Source: Deltaproteobacteria bacterium (GTDB taxonomy: Bacteria > Myxococcota_A > UBA9160 > SZUA-336). Taken from it: a stretch of DNA of 64,000 nucleotides. The position numbers and the translations under genes were made by a program. The stretch spans positions 1-64,000 of the forward strand of contig JAJDAJ010000037.1 in NCBI GenBank assembly GCA_029261925.1, in the 5' to 3' direction. This document shows positions 41,931-51,450 of the stretch, one piece after another. Below the pieces are notes generated by a model that saw only the letters and a list, made by a program, of their open reading frames with translations, did no database searches and was not told the origin of the DNA. Numbering within the stretch: the stretch's first letter is position 1; every line of letters starts with the position of its first letter.

Positions 41931-43157
41931 TCATCCCGCGGGCCGCAGCGGCCGACGGTCGAGCAGCAGCGGCAGCGCCAGAGCCGCCACGAGCGCCATC
42001 CAGCCACCGACGCGTGCGGGTCCCGCAGGGCCGAGCACGTCGAGCAGCCAGCCCGCCACGAGATTGGACGCGATCGAGCCGAGGCTGAAGCCCAGCATCA
42101 CCATCAGACCCTGGGCCGTGGAGCGCAGCTGCTCGGGCACGATCGAGTCGATGTACAGCGGCAGGCCGAGCATCACCCCCCAGACCGTGACGCCGTGCAT
42201 GAGCTGCGCCGCAGTGAGCCAGAACAGACCGTCGCTGTACCCACTGACGAGCCAGCGCAGCGCCGCCGCCGCCATGCCGATCGCGATCACGCCCCGCACG
42301 CCGAAGCCCGAGACGGTGCGGCCGAAGAATGCGACCAGCGGCACCTCGAGGGCCAGCATCCAGATCCACATGCGGCTGACCGCCTCGACGCCGCCGCCGT
42401 GCTCGCGCACCAGGATCGGCAGCATGTACATCGGGCCCTGGAGGCTCAGGTAGCACAGGAAGGCGAAGAGCAGCATGCGACGGTAGACGGGCGAGCGCAG
42501 CAGCACACGCCAGGCGCCGGGTCGGGAGCGAAGCTCGACCGCGCCCGCACGCGGCAGCCGCAGCGCGAGCAGCCCGCCGGTGGCGATCACCGCCGCGGCA
42601 CAGGGGAACATCACGCCCAGCCCGGTCACGTCCGTGGGCCCCTCCGGCACGATCCCGCGCAGCCCGCGCCAGAGCTCCAGCAGCCACGGGAAGCCGAGCA
42701 CGCAGGCGGCGAAGCCGAAGGTGCCCCAGACGCGCACGCGGCCGAGCACGTGTCCGGTCGCGTCGCGCAGCAGCGCCAGGCTGACCGACATCGACATGGG
42801 AACGATGGCGCTGGAGAACGCGGCGGCCAGGGCCGTCGCCAGCACCAGGCCCGCGAAGCGATCCTGGAGCATCAGCAGCAGGTCGCCCGCGGCGGTCCCC
42901 AAGGCGATCAGCGCGAGCACCGCGCGGCGCCGGCCGGTGCGGTCCGCCACGTGGCCCCAGAGGACCGGCCCGACCAGGCCCATCAGCGGGATGGTCGCCG
43001 TCACGACGCCGACCTGTGCACCACTCAGCCCGATCGCGTCGCGCAGGTACAGCCCGTAGAACGGCAGGAAGAAGCCCACGCCGCCCAGGCAGCAGAGCCA
43101 GACCAGCGACAGGGATCGCGCCAGCGCGGGGCCGCGCTCCGCCGACGAGCCGGGCAC
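41931..43157 (-). CDS. MFS transporter (MFS_1-like)
   Basis: A 408-residue permease with 12 predicted membrane segments. The first half has GPVLWGHVADRTGRRR, the loop 2-3 motif, and the sequence resembles the 3-phenylpropionate/HcaT or nucleoside-symporter-like group. Start GTG 43157 is tentative; PGSSAERG precedes the first segment. It lies 13 bases after the YtfJ-like gene on the same strand and so is probably co-transcribed. Confidence 0.88.
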   Translation of the reverse strand: MPGSSAERGPALARSLSLVWLCCLGGVGFFLPFYGLYLRDAIGLSGAQVGVVTATIPLMGLVGPVLWGHVADRTGRRRAVLALIALGTAAGDLLLMLQDRFAGLVLATALAAAFSSAIVPMSMSVSLALLRDATGHVLGRVRVWGTFGFAACVLGFPWLLELWRGLRGIVPEGPTDVTGLGVMFPCAAAVIATGGLLALRLPRAGAVELRSRPGAWRVLLRSPVYRRMLLFAFLCYLSLQGPMYMLPILVREHGGGVEAVSRMWIWMLALEVPLVAFFGRTVSGFGVRGVIAIGMAAAALRWLVSGYSDGLFWLTAAQLMHGVTVWGVMLGLPLYIDSIVPEQLRSTAQGLMVMLGFSLGSIASNLVAGWLLDVLGPAGPARVGGWMALVAALALPLLLDRRPLRPAG

Positions 43158-43170
43158 GACGGCGCCGTCG

Positions 43171-43662
43171 CTACTCGGCGGGCGCCAGGGCCGCGGTGAT
43201 CGCGTTCACGCTACCGAGGTGGCGCACCTCGCGAAGCTCGAGCTCGTCGAGCACGAGCAGGGTGACCTTGCCGGCCTCGAACGGGAAGCGCGCGGTCCTG
43301 TCACCGTCGATGTCGAGCCAGATCGGGTAGGGTCGACGGCGCAGGCCCGGCAGCGCGAAGAGGCGCCGCACGAGTGCGGGCATGCCGCTCACGTCGCTGA
43401 TGTACGCGGTCCGCGCGCGCTCGAGGCGGGCTGCGCCGTCGCTGGCGAGCGCTTCCTTGATCAGCCCCCCCGCGCCCATGTCCGCGCTGAAGAGCACCTG
43501 CCGCCCCGTCCCGTCGAGCCGGTGGCTCACGCCGTGCTGATCCTCGAGCTCGATCGCCTCCAGGCGCTCGCCGGGCGCGTAGGGCCGCGCCGCGGGCTCG
43601 TCGGCGGGCAGCGGCGCGGCGAGCGCACAGACGAGGACGACGATCGGGGGGACGGATCTCAA
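43171..43662 (-). CDS. Exported YtfJ-like thioredoxin-fold protein
   Basis: A 163-residue protein with signal peptide (PPIVVLVCALAAPLPADE). The mature part follows the YtfJ pattern: EAIELEDQHG, VLFSADMGAGGLIKEAL, YISDVSGMP, PYPIWLDIDGD and KVTLLVLDELEL. This is a thioredoxin/peroxiredoxin-like fold, but no CxxC is present, so it is not a standard disulfide enzyme. Periplasmic role unknown. It is upstream of the MFS transporter on the same strand. Confidence 0.78.
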   Translation of the reverse strand: MRSVPPIVVLVCALAAPLPADEPAARPYAPGERLEAIELEDQHGVSHRLDGTGRQVLFSADMGAGGLIKEALASDGAARLERARTAYISDVSGMPALVRRLFALPGLRRRPYPIWLDIDGDRTARFPFEAGKVTLLVLDELELREVRHLGSVNAITAALAPAE

Positions 43663-43716
43663 GGGAACCTCCGCGACGGGCGCGCCAGTATAGCGGTGCG
43701 CCCCGCGCGCAGGTCG

Positions 43717-44496
43717 TCAGGGACCCAGGTCGGTGTCGGGGTCGCAGTCGCCGTCGGCGAAGGCGCGGCTGTCGCGGCGCAGCATTCTCGAGCGCGCCTC
43801 CAGGTCGTACTCGAAGCCGTACACGTCCACCCACGTGCCCGGCTCGGGATCACGCACGCGCTCGTAGGCGAAGCAGAGCGACGCGGTCAGCCGGCCCTCT
43901 CCCGAGAGCACCAGGCCCGCGGCCGCCGGAGCCAGCGCGTACACGAACAGGTCCGCCTCGGCGCCCGGCGCGATCTCCGTGCCGTCGACCGAGCTCACCC
44001 GACCGACGGGCTCGCCATCGAGCCAGAGCCGGCCCCAGACCTCGAGCACGTCGACCTCGCGCGGACCGGGATTGTGAGCCACCGCGACCAGCTCCCCGAC
44101 CCGCTCTCCGCTGACCAGCTCCACGTCGAGGAATGGCGGCGCCTCGCGCAGCTCGCCGGCGAGGTCGTCGACCTCGCCGCGTAGCTGGCTGCGCGAGAGC
44201 TCCAGCGCGGCGCTGCGGGCCTGGAGCGCCTCGAGCTCGGAGCGGAGCTCGGCATTCTCCTGCTCGACCTGACCGACGGTCACCTGCAGCCAGTCGGCGC
44301 GCACGCGCGCGCGCTCCAGGTCGGCGGTGGTCTGCGCCGTGGTGGCGCGACAGGTTCGCTGCTGGAACTCGAGCCGCTCGTGGAGCTCCGCGATCCGGCG
44401 CAGCGCCGCGGGCGCGGGCAGGTGCACCATGCCCACCTGACCCGCCACGATCACCGCGCCGACCACGAGCAGCCCCGTAGCGACGGTCCTCCACAT
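43717..44496 (-). CDS. Membrane-anchored coiled-coil protein, function unknown
   Basis: A 259-residue protein: a membrane segment at 6-24, a coiled coil from about 35 to 115 with heptad-rich ELHERLEFQ and ENAELRSELEALQARSAALE, and then a beta-rich domain (VAHNPGPREVDVLEVWGRLWLDG) typical of FxLYD-like folds. The tail carries two cysteines. It would sit on the inner membrane facing the periplasm. No homologue recognised. Spaced 134 bases from the upstream hydrolase gene. Confidence 0.7.
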   Translation of the reverse strand: MWRTVATGLLVVGAVIVAGQVGMVHLPAPAALRRIAELHERLEFQQRTCRATTAQTTADLERARVRADWLQVTVGQVEQENAELRSELEALQARSAALELSRSQLRGEVDDLAGELREAPPFLDVELVSGERVGELVAVAHNPGPREVDVLEVWGRLWLDGEPVGRVSSVDGTEIAPGAEADLFVYALAPAAAGLVLSGEGRLTASLCFAYERVRDPEPGTWVDVYGFEYDLEARSRMLRRDSRAFADGDCDPDTDLGP

Positions 44497-44596
44497 GCAG
44501 CGCCCCTTCCGCCTCCCCGGTCTACATCGACCGGGCGGGCGCGGATCCGTAGGGCCGCCCCCCCGGGAAGCGGCGCGCGCGTCGCCTGATGGCGCA

Positions 44597-44617
44597 CCGG
44601 GGCACCGCTGACCCCGG
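44597..44617. terminator. GC-rich hairpin downstream of the hydrolase-OsmC gene
   Basis: CCGGGG and CCCCGG pair over six bases with a 9-base loop, 14 bases beyond the minus-strand stop of the hydrolase-OsmC gene. No T-run follows, so termination is only a possibility. Confidence 0.3.
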
Positions 44618-44630
44618 CGCGGCGGGCCGT

Positions 44631-45851
44631 TCAGGCCTCGCGCGTGGTGATCCGGACCTCACCGTGAAGCGTACGGTGGACGGGGCAGCGGTCGGCGATC
44701 TCGAGCAGCCGTGCGCGGGTCGCGGCGTCGAGCTCCCCCTCGAGCAGGATCTCGCGCTCGATCGAGTCGATCCGGCCCTCGCGCGTCTCGCAGTCCCCGC
44801 AGTCGCTGGCGTGGATCTTCTCGTGCCGCAGCCGCACGGTGACGCGGTCGAGGGGGATCTGCTTGCGCTCGGCGTACATGCGCAGGGTCATCGAGGTGCA
44901 GGCGCCCAGCGAGGCGAGCAGCAGCCCGTAGGGAGTGGGACCACTGTCCTCGCCGCCCACCGACGCCGGCTCGTCGGCCCGCAGCGCGTGACGACCGGCG
45001 GAGATGCTCTGGGCGAAGCGAGCGTCGGCCGCCTCGCGCACCACCACCTCGTCGGGCGCCGCCCGCGGGGCGGGGTCCGCGTGGAGCGCGGGCAGATAGC
45101 GCCCGGCCCAGGCGGCGAGCGTCGCGGCGACGTAGGCCGCGTCGGCCCGGTTGCGGAGCAGGTGGTCCGCGTCGTCGAGCGAGACGAAGCTCTTCGGATG
45201 GCGCGCGGCCGCGAAGATGCGAGACGCGTGCTCGATCCCGACGACGGCATCGCCCGGCGCGTGCATCACCAGGAGCGCGCGATCCAGCGACGCCAGCCGC
45301 TCGAGCGGATCGTGGGCGCGCAGATCGTCGATGAAGTCGCGCCGGACCCGGAAGGGCCGGCCCGCGATCTCGACACCGATGCCCTCGCCCTCACCCTCCG
45401 CAGCCGGCGTCTCGCGGAGCAGCAGCTTCTCGACGTGCGCGGGATCCGCGGGGGCGCCGATGGTCGCGACGGCACGCACCTCGTCGATCCGGTGCGCCGC
45501 CTCGAGCACGGCGGTCCCGCCGAGGCTGTGCCCGATCAGCAGCGAGGGGGCGGCGTGCTCCGCGCGCATGGCGTCGGCGGCGCGCACCAGGTCCTCGATG
45601 TTCGACGCGAAGCTCGTGCTCGCGAACTCGCCATCGCTGTGGCCCAGACCCGTGAAATCGAAGCGAACGACCGCGATGTCGTGCTCGGCGAGATCCCGCG
45701 CGATCCGCGAGGCCGCCGCGATGTCCTTGCCGCAGGTGAAGCAGTGGGCGAAGAGCGCCCAGGCGCGCACGGGTCCCGCCGGGCGGTCGATGCGCGCCGC
45801 CAGGCGTCCGCCCAGGGATCCCTGGAACTCCCAGCGCTCGCGTACCGCCAT
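44631..45851 (-). CDS. Alpha/beta hydrolase fused to OsmC-family peroxiredoxin
   Basis: A 406-residue two-domain protein. Residues about 1-255 are an alpha/beta hydrolase: the nucleophile elbow is GHSLGGTA, with ALFAHCFTCGKD in the oxyanion region. Residues about 270-406 are an OsmC domain: peroxidatic Cys in GACTSMTLRMYA and the second Cys in CPVHRTLHG, plus a CGDC pair between them. OsmC domains reduce organic hydroperoxides. The fusion is a known architecture with unproven physiological substrate. Start ATG 45851; the 67-base gap to the PilZ gene upstream suggests separate or weakly linked transcription. Confidence 0.93.
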   Translation of the reverse strand: MAVRERWEFQGSLGGRLAARIDRPAGPVRAWALFAHCFTCGKDIAAASRIARDLAEHDIAVVRFDFTGLGHSDGEFASTSFASNIEDLVRAADAMRAEHAAPSLLIGHSLGGTAVLEAAHRIDEVRAVATIGAPADPAHVEKLLLRETPAAEGEGEGIGVEIAGRPFRVRRDFIDDLRAHDPLERLASLDRALLVMHAPGDAVVGIEHASRIFAAARHPKSFVSLDDADHLLRNRADAAYVAATLAAWAGRYLPALHADPAPRAAPDEVVVREAADARFAQSISAGRHALRADEPASVGGEDSGPTPYGLLLASLGACTSMTLRMYAERKQIPLDRVTVRLRHEKIHASDCGDCETREGRIDSIEREILLEGELDAATRARLLEIADRCPVHRTLHGEVRITTREA

Positions 45852-45918
45852 GACTCTGCCTCCCGCCCTCAGGTGCCGCCCACGCGCCGGGGTTTCGGCA
45901 CGCGCTGCAGAGGGTGGC

Positions 45919-46299
45919 TCAGCGGCGCCGGGACCGCCGGTCGCGCACGTAGCCGGCGACCCGGTCGCGCTGGGCGCGGGACAGGCCCTCGAACTCGACG
46001 CCGAAGAAGTCCTGGCTGGTCTTGGTGCGGTGCACGATGCGGCCGCGCGCCATGAAGGGACGCTCGCCGGGCAGGGTGATCACCAGCTCCACGCTCTGCT
46101 TCAGGTCGCAGTCCTCGAAGCGGTGGGGCACCACGATGCTGACTCCGCTGGCGCTGATGTCGCGCGCGGCGAAGACGTCGAGGAAGCCCTCGCCCATGAT
46201 CTGGATGAACACCGGCTCGCCGCTGGCGGGCCTGGCGCGAGCTGCCGGCTTCCTGCGCTCTGCCACGTCCACTGTTTCGGGACGCGCGGGCCCCCACAT
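45919..46299 (-). CDS. PilZ-domain protein
   Basis: A 126-residue single PilZ-like domain. ERRKPAARARP near residue 14 supplies the basic c-di-GMP-binding stretch (R and R spaced loosely), and FAARDISASGVSIVVP matches the second signature (DxSxxG). ITLPGERPFMARGRIVHR and FFGVEFEGLS follow. Likely a c-di-GMP receptor or a degenerate relative affecting motility or surface polymers. Start could be a few codons later at GTG. Divergent from the VOC gene by 24 bases. Confidence 0.8.
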   Translation of the reverse strand: MWGPARPETVDVAERRKPAARARPASGEPVFIQIMGEGFLDVFAARDISASGVSIVVPHRFEDCDLKQSVELVITLPGERPFMARGRIVHRTKTSQDFFGVEFEGLSRAQRDRVAGYVRDRRSRRR

Positions 46300-46323
46300 T
46301 AGGACCTGCTACGTTCCGCCGGC

Positions 46324-46695
46324 GTGTGGACCTTCGTGACGCCGCAGCTGCCCGTGACCGACATCCCGGCGACTCAGGCCTGGTATCGTGACGTGCTGGG
46401 CTTCGAGGTCGCCTGGGCCAACGAGGACTTCGGCGCCGTGAGCAGCGAGCGCGTGGAGATCTACTTCCAGCGCGTGGACTCGCCCGGCGCGGCCGTGACG
46501 TGCTGCGTCCGTGTCGACGACGCCGACGCGCTGCACGACGCCTGCCGCGAGCGCGGCGCTAAGATCGTGGACGCCCTCGCGGACCGCCCCTGGGGAATGC
46601 GCGAGTTCACGCTCGAGGACCCCAACGGGCACCGCTTCCGGATCGGCCACGCGATCGAGCTGCGCGGCCGCTGGCGCACGCGCGAGCGCGCCTGA
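46324..46695 (+). CDS. VOC/glyoxalase-like protein
   Basis: A 123-residue VOC-fold protein: LPVTDIPATQAWYRDVLGFEVAW, YFQRVD, a central VDDADALHDACRERGA and the closing GMREFTLEDPNGHRFRIG. Glu in FTLEDP is a usual metal ligand. It may be a glyoxalase, dioxygenase or resistance-like protein; single-domain members usually dimerise. GTG 46324 is proposed. Its stop lies 1 base from the convergent TlpA stop. Confidence 0.88.
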   Translation: MWTFVTPQLPVTDIPATQAWYRDVLGFEVAWANEDFGAVSSERVEIYFQRVDSPGAAVTCCVRVDDADALHDACRERGAKIVDALADRPWGMREFTLEDPNGHRFRIGHAIELRGRWRTRERA

Positions 46696-46696
46696 C

Positions 46697-47224
46697 TCAG
46701 CGCTCCGAGGCGACCTTGCCGCCGCCGATCAGCTCCCGGAGCTTGCCGCGGATCGCCTCGATGTCGCCCTCGCGAAATCCCTCGTGCACGTGACGCACGA
46801 CGCCCTTGCGATCGATGATGTACGAGGTCGGCATGGTCTCGAGCTGGAAGACCGCGGGCACGTTGCCCTCGGGATCGCTCGCACTGGGGTAGCCCACGCC
46901 GTGGGCGGCCAGGAACTCGCGCGCCCGCTCGGGCTCGCGGTCGAGATTGACCGCCACGACCTGGAAATCCGAGGCCGGGAGCTCCTTGCGCAGCTTCTCG
47001 ATCGCCGGGATCGCCTTGGTGCACGGGCCGCACCACGACGCCCAGAAGTCCAGGTAGATCACCTTGCCGCGGTAGCGCGCCAGCGACACGTGTCCGTCGC
47101 CGTCGAGCGAGCGCGCCGCGAAGTCCGGCGCCGCCTCGCCCTCCTCGACCGCGTGCACGGACGGGGGCGCGAGCATCAGCGTCGCGACCAGGGCGAGGCT
47201 CAGGGTTACGGGGCTCGGACGCAT
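46697..47224 (-). CDS. TlpA/ResA-like thiol-disulfide reductase
   Basis: A 175-residue exported thioredoxin-like protein. Signal peptide MRPSPVTLSLALVATLMLAPPS, redox motif WASWCGPC, cis-Pro loop TMPTSYIID. It would reduce disulfides in the periplasm, for instance during cytochrome c maturation or for SCO proteins. ATG 47224 was chosen because GAGGAG lies seven bases upstream and a signal peptide follows. It is downstream of dsbD on the same strand with 64 bases between, consistent with electrons from DsbD. Confidence 0.93.
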   Translation of the reverse strand: MRPSPVTLSLALVATLMLAPPSVHAVEEGEAAPDFAARSLDGDGHVSLARYRGKVIYLDFWASWCGPCTKAIPAIEKLRKELPASDFQVVAVNLDREPERAREFLAAHGVGYPSASDPEGNVPAVFQLETMPTSYIIDRKGVVRHVHEGFREGDIEAIRGKLRELIGGGKVASER

Positions 47225-47288
47225 CGGGGTCTCCTCGGGGCTGACGCGGGTGTCATCGGCCGGGCAGCCCTGGAGCCTGTGACCCCCG

Positions 47289-49055
47289 TCACCGGGGCGC
47301 ACCGCGGGTCTCCCGCAGGGCCTCGACCAGCAGGTCCACGCTCAGCAGCTCCGGCAGCACGCGGGGCTGCTCGGCACCCGGCGCGTAGACCAGGTAGAGC
47401 GGCACGCCGGCGCGGCCGTGGCGCGCCAGCTCCGCGCGAATGGCGGGGTCGCGCCGCGTCCAGTCGGCGCGGAAGCGCTCCGCACCGACTCGCTCGAGCT
47501 CGGCCGCCACGCGCGGATCCGCCAGCACCTGCCGCTCGTTGAGCTTGCACGTCAGGCACCAGTCCGCGGTGAAGTACACGAAGGCGGGCTGCCCCGAGTC
47601 CACGCTGCTGCGCACCGCCTGCGCATCGAAGACCTGCCAGCCGTCGGCGACCGGATCGCTCGCGGGACGCACGTCGACCAGGCCCAGGGACACCAGCCCG
47701 GCCGCCACGGCCACGGCGCCCGCCGCGAGCGCGCCGCGCCCGGACTCGGCGCGCTGCACGCTGCCGATCAGCCAGGCGCCGAAGCCGATCGCCACCAGTG
47801 CGCCCAGCACCGCGGTCATCGCGTCCAGTCCGGCGCTGCGCCCCAGGATCCACAGCAGCCAGACGGCGCTGCCCAGCAGCGCGAAGCCCAGCGTGGTGCG
47901 CAGCTTGACCATCCACGCACCGGGGCGCGGCATCAGGCGCGCGAGCGCCGGCACCAGGCTGATCAGCACGTAGGGCAGCGCCAGGCCGACGCCGATCGCC
48001 GAGAAGATGCCGAGCACGAGCGCCGCCGAGCCGGCGAACGCGAAGCCGACCGCCGTGCCGAGGAACGGCGCCGTGCAGGGCGTGGCGAGCACCACGGCGA
48101 GGAGTCCCTCGAAGAAGCTGCGGCGCAGCCCGCTCGCGCTCTGCGCCACGCCCGCGAGCCGGCCGGCGGGCGGCGTGATCTCGTACACGCCCAGCAGGTT
48201 CAGTGCGAAGCCCACCACGACCGCGCAGATCACGGCGACGAACACGGGCTCCTGGAAGTGGAAGCCCCAGCCCACCGACGTTCCGGCCGCGCGCAGCAGC
48301 AGCACGACCGCCGCGAGCAGCCACAGGGTCACCAGCACGCCGCCGGCGTAGGCCAGGCCGTGCGCGGCGACCTCCGCGCGGCTGCGGCGCGCGATCTCGG
48401 CGATCCCGAAGACCTTGATCGCCAGCACCGGCAGCACGCAGGGCATGGCGTTGAGGATGATCCCGCCCAGCAGCGCGAAGACCAGGGCGCGCAGCAGGCC
48501 GGGGCCGGCCGCGGGCCCCGGGCCGGCCGGCGGCTCCGGGCCGGCTCCGAACGAGGAGAACAGCGCCGCGGTCTCCGGCGCCGCCGACGCATGGCCGTCG
48601 CTGCGCAGCTCGAGCGTCGCGGGAATGCACTTCTCGCGGCAGGCCAGGAGCTCGACGCTCGCGCGCAGCTCCCCGGGCCGACCGTGCAGCGGGGCGCGGA
48701 CCAGGACCGTGCCCTCGTAGCCGTACGCCTCGAGGCCCGCGTCGCGGTAGGTCCTGTGCGGAGGCCAGACCAGCTCGCCGACGCCGCCGGGCGGCGCGGC
48801 GCTCAGCTCGATGCGCGTCGGCAGCCCGGTCTGCCCGGGATCGGGCGCGTAGATGTGCCAGCCCGGATCGACCTCCAGGCGCACGCCGGCCTGCAGGCCG
48901 CCCGCGTCGTGCACGAGGAGCTCGGCCTCCACGCGGGGCTCGCCGCGGTCCAGGGCACCGCTGGCGCGCGGACCGGGCTCGTCCGGACCGGCGCCGGCGG
49001 GGGACGCGACCGCCAGCAGCGCGACCCACAGCAGGACGGCGGGAATCCGGAACAT
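47289..49055 (-). CDS. dsbD: Thiol:disulfide interchange protein DsbD
   Basis: A 588-residue DsbD with all three domains: an exported N-terminal domain with the pair CREKC (near 148-152) after WHIYAPDPGQ; a membrane domain with eight segments and paired cysteines AMPCVLPV and ATPCTAPF; and a C-terminal thioredoxin domain with DWCLTCKLNE. It moves electrons from cytoplasmic thioredoxin to periplasmic reductases, likely the TlpA-like protein next to it. Length agrees with E. coli DsbD (565). ATG 49055 with AGGA upstream. Confidence 0.95.
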   Translation of the reverse strand: MFRIPAVLLWVALLAVASPAGAGPDEPGPRASGALDRGEPRVEAELLVHDAGGLQAGVRLEVDPGWHIYAPDPGQTGLPTRIELSAAPPGGVGELVWPPHRTYRDAGLEAYGYEGTVLVRAPLHGRPGELRASVELLACREKCIPATLELRSDGHASAAPETAALFSSFGAGPEPPAGPGPAAGPGLLRALVFALLGGIILNAMPCVLPVLAIKVFGIAEIARRSRAEVAAHGLAYAGGVLVTLWLLAAVVLLLRAAGTSVGWGFHFQEPVFVAVICAVVVGFALNLLGVYEITPPAGRLAGVAQSASGLRRSFFEGLLAVVLATPCTAPFLGTAVGFAFAGSAALVLGIFSAIGVGLALPYVLISLVPALARLMPRPGAWMVKLRTTLGFALLGSAVWLLWILGRSAGLDAMTAVLGALVAIGFGAWLIGSVQRAESGRGALAAGAVAVAAGLVSLGLVDVRPASDPVADGWQVFDAQAVRSSVDSGQPAFVYFTADWCLTCKLNERQVLADPRVAAELERVGAERFRADWTRRDPAIRAELARHGRAGVPLYLVYAPGAEQPRVLPELLSVDLLVEALRETRGAPR

Positions 49056-49220
49056 CGCGATCCTGCACTCCTCCCGTACCCGGTACTTCTCGGCACGGGC
49101 GCGCCGATTCGTGAGGCGGGCGACCCGGCATGAGGCGCCTCCGGTGCACGGGCGACGACGGGGCCGCCACGCGGCGCGGGCCTGCGCACGCACCTGCACC
49201 GGGCCTGCTACCTTCCGCGC

Positions 49221-51326
49221 GTGTTCCGGGCCGCGTGCACCCTCGCCGTCTGCCTGCTCTGCCTCGTCCCCGTGCAGGCACCGCGCGCGCAGGACGAGCT
49301 CGAGCTCGACCTGCAGGCCGCGGAGCTTCCCGGGATCGTGGACCGGATCGCCGCGTTCACGGGGCGCCGCTTCCTCTACGACGACCGCCTGCGCGGCCGC
49401 GTCAGCGTGGCGGTGCCGCGCCGGGTGGACCGGCGCGAGGCCATCGAGCTGCTGCACGCCGCCCTGCTGATCGCGGGCTTCGTGGCGCTCCCGGGGCCGG
49501 GCGACGTGCTGAGCATCGTGCCGCTGCAGGAGTCGGCCGGCCGCACGCCGTGGATCGTGCGCGAGCCCGACGCGCGCTCGGGCGGGCGCGTCGCCACGCT
49601 GATCCCGCTGCGCCGTGTCGAGGCCGGCGAGATGGTCAGCGCGCTCCGGCCGCTGGTGGGCGACGCCGGGCTCATCGTGGCCTACCAGCCCACCAACTCG
49701 CTGATCGTGGCCACGACCGAGGCGCGGCTGCGCCGCCTGCTGCAGCTGCTGCGGGGGCTCGACGACGCCGCGGAGCGCGAGCTGCGCGTGGTCGGCGTGC
49801 GCTACCGCGACCCGGAGAACGTGGCCGCGCTCACCGGCGAGGCGCTGCGCTCCGACGCCCCGGGGCGCGGCGAGGTCCGGATGATCCCCGATGTGCGGAC
49901 CAGCTCGCTCATCCTGGAGGGGCCGCGCGACGACGTTCGCGAGGCCGAGCGCCTGGTACGCCTGCTCGACGTGCCCCGGCCCGGCCGCGGCGACCTGCAC
50001 GTGGTGCGCATCCTCAACGCCGTCGCCTCCGACGTGGCCGAGCGCCTCGAGGCGCTGCACGAGGGCGATGGCCCGGCCGCGCTGGCCGGAGCCGACTACC
50101 AGGTCGTGGTCGACGAGCCGACCCACTCGCTGGTCATCCGCGCGCTCCCGGAGACCTTCGAGGAGCTGGCCGCGCTGATCGCCGAGATCGACGTGCCCGC
50201 GCCGCGCGTCGCGGTGCGCATGCAGGTGATCGAGGTCTCGACCCGGGGCAACCTCACGCTGGGCTTCGACTCGCTGCTGCCGCTCAGCCAGGTCGACGCC
50301 CTGGGCGACACGGTGATCGTCGCGGGCACCGGGAGCCGGGCGAGCAGCCTGATCGAGGCCCCGCTATTCAACCCACCGCAGCCCCAGGAGAGCTTCGTGG
50401 CGCGCGCCACGCACAACCCGGTGGTGATCCCCGTGGTGGATCCCATCACCGGCAACGTCACGCCCGTCGCGATCGGCGGCGGCGTGCAGGTGCGCGCCGA
50501 GGCCGGGGAGGCCCGCTTCGACTCGATCGTCGAGCCCTTCCTGATGATGATCAGCGGCGAGGAGCACCGGATCGTGGCGGGCGACAACGTGCCCGTGCCC
50601 GTGAGCTCGGGGGGCGCGGAGACCAGCGAGCTGGTCACCTCGCTCTCGATCGAGCGGCGGGACACGGGCGTGGACCTGCGCATCACCCCGAACGTGCTCT
50701 CGGACGGCGCCGTGCGCGTCGCGATCGAGCTCGAGGTCAGCGACGTCGGCCCCGGCTCCATACCCGAGCAGGGCCCGACCATCAGCCAGCAGCAGGTCTC
50801 GGTGGACGCGCTGCTGCGCGACGGCGAGGCGCTGATGATCGCGGGGCTGCGCAGCGCCGGCAGCCTCGAGAGCACCAGCGGGGTGCCCTGGCTCAAGGAC
50901 CTGCCCTTCCTGGGCTGGTTCTTCCGCACCACCGTGATCGAGCCGCAGCGGCGGTACCTGATCGTGATCGCGGAGGCCACGGTGATGCGCTCGCCCGCCG
51001 AGGACCTGGCGTTCAGCGTGCACCGGCGCCTGGCCTCCGAGCGCGAGCGCGCGCGCGCGCGAGCCCTCCAGGGCCTGACCGACGCCCCCTGGGCGCTCCT
51101 GGTCACGACCCGGAGCTCCGAGGCCGGGGCCCGCGAGGTCGCGGACGGGATCGCGGCCGGCGCGGGCGAGCCGCGGGTGGTGCCCTGGACCTGGGACGGG
51201 CGGCAGCGGTTCGACGTGTACCTGACGGGCTTCGGCTCGGTGGCCGGGGCCAGCCGCAAGGCGGTCGAGCTGCGCGCCGCCAGCTGGATGCCGCAGCTGG
51301 TCCCGGTGATGTCCGCGCGGCGCTGA
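49221..51326 (+). CDS. Secretin (GspD/PilQ family) with C-terminal SPOR-like domain
   Basis: A 701-residue outer-membrane secretin. A signal peptide (about 1-23) and an N0-like domain are followed by three N-type repeats ending in NSLIVATTEARLRR, TSSLILEGPRDDVRE and THSLVIRALPETFEE. The secretin domain then begins near VAVRMQVIEVS and contains VPWLKDLPFLGWFFR. Unusually, about 80 residues follow: from about 622, PWALLVTTRSSEAGAREVADG has the sequence order of a SPOR (peptidoglycan-binding) domain, ending MSARR. No T2SS or pilus genes adjoin it, so its partner machinery is unlinked. Start at GTG 49221; the signal peptide supports it. Confidence 0.88.
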   Translation: MFRAACTLAVCLLCLVPVQAPRAQDELELDLQAAELPGIVDRIAAFTGRRFLYDDRLRGRVSVAVPRRVDRREAIELLHAALLIAGFVALPGPGDVLSIVPLQESAGRTPWIVREPDARSGGRVATLIPLRRVEAGEMVSALRPLVGDAGLIVAYQPTNSLIVATTEARLRRLLQLLRGLDDAAERELRVVGVRYRDPENVAALTGEALRSDAPGRGEVRMIPDVRTSSLILEGPRDDVREAERLVRLLDVPRPGRGDLHVVRILNAVASDVAERLEALHEGDGPAALAGADYQVVVDEPTHSLVIRALPETFEELAALIAEIDVPAPRVAVRMQVIEVSTRGNLTLGFDSLLPLSQVDALGDTVIVAGTGSRASSLIEAPLFNPPQPQESFVARATHNPVVIPVVDPITGNVTPVAIGGGVQVRAEAGEARFDSIVEPFLMMISGEEHRIVAGDNVPVPVSSGGAETSELVTSLSIERRDTGVDLRITPNVLSDGAVRVAIELEVSDVGPGSIPEQGPTISQQQVSVDALLRDGEALMIAGLRSAGSLESTSGVPWLKDLPFLGWFFRTTVIEPQRRYLIVIAEATVMRSPAEDLAFSVHRRLASERERARARALQGLTDAPWALLVTTRSSEAGAREVADGIAAGAGEPRVVPWTWDGRQRFDVYLTGFGSVAGASRKAVELRAASWMPQLVPVMSARR

Positions 51327-51450
51327 GACGGTGATCCAGGTCACCATCCGGGCCCGGGCCGTGTCCGAACGGGACCCCCACGTCACAGCCTGTATTCGTG
51401 GGTCGGCGCCGGGGCCGGGGGAAGGCCAGTCGCCGCATGCCGGGGGAAAA

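Noticed and set aside
47418..49133. A plus-strand frame antisense to dsbD
   Set aside because: DsbD domain order and cysteine pairs are unambiguous on the minus strand.
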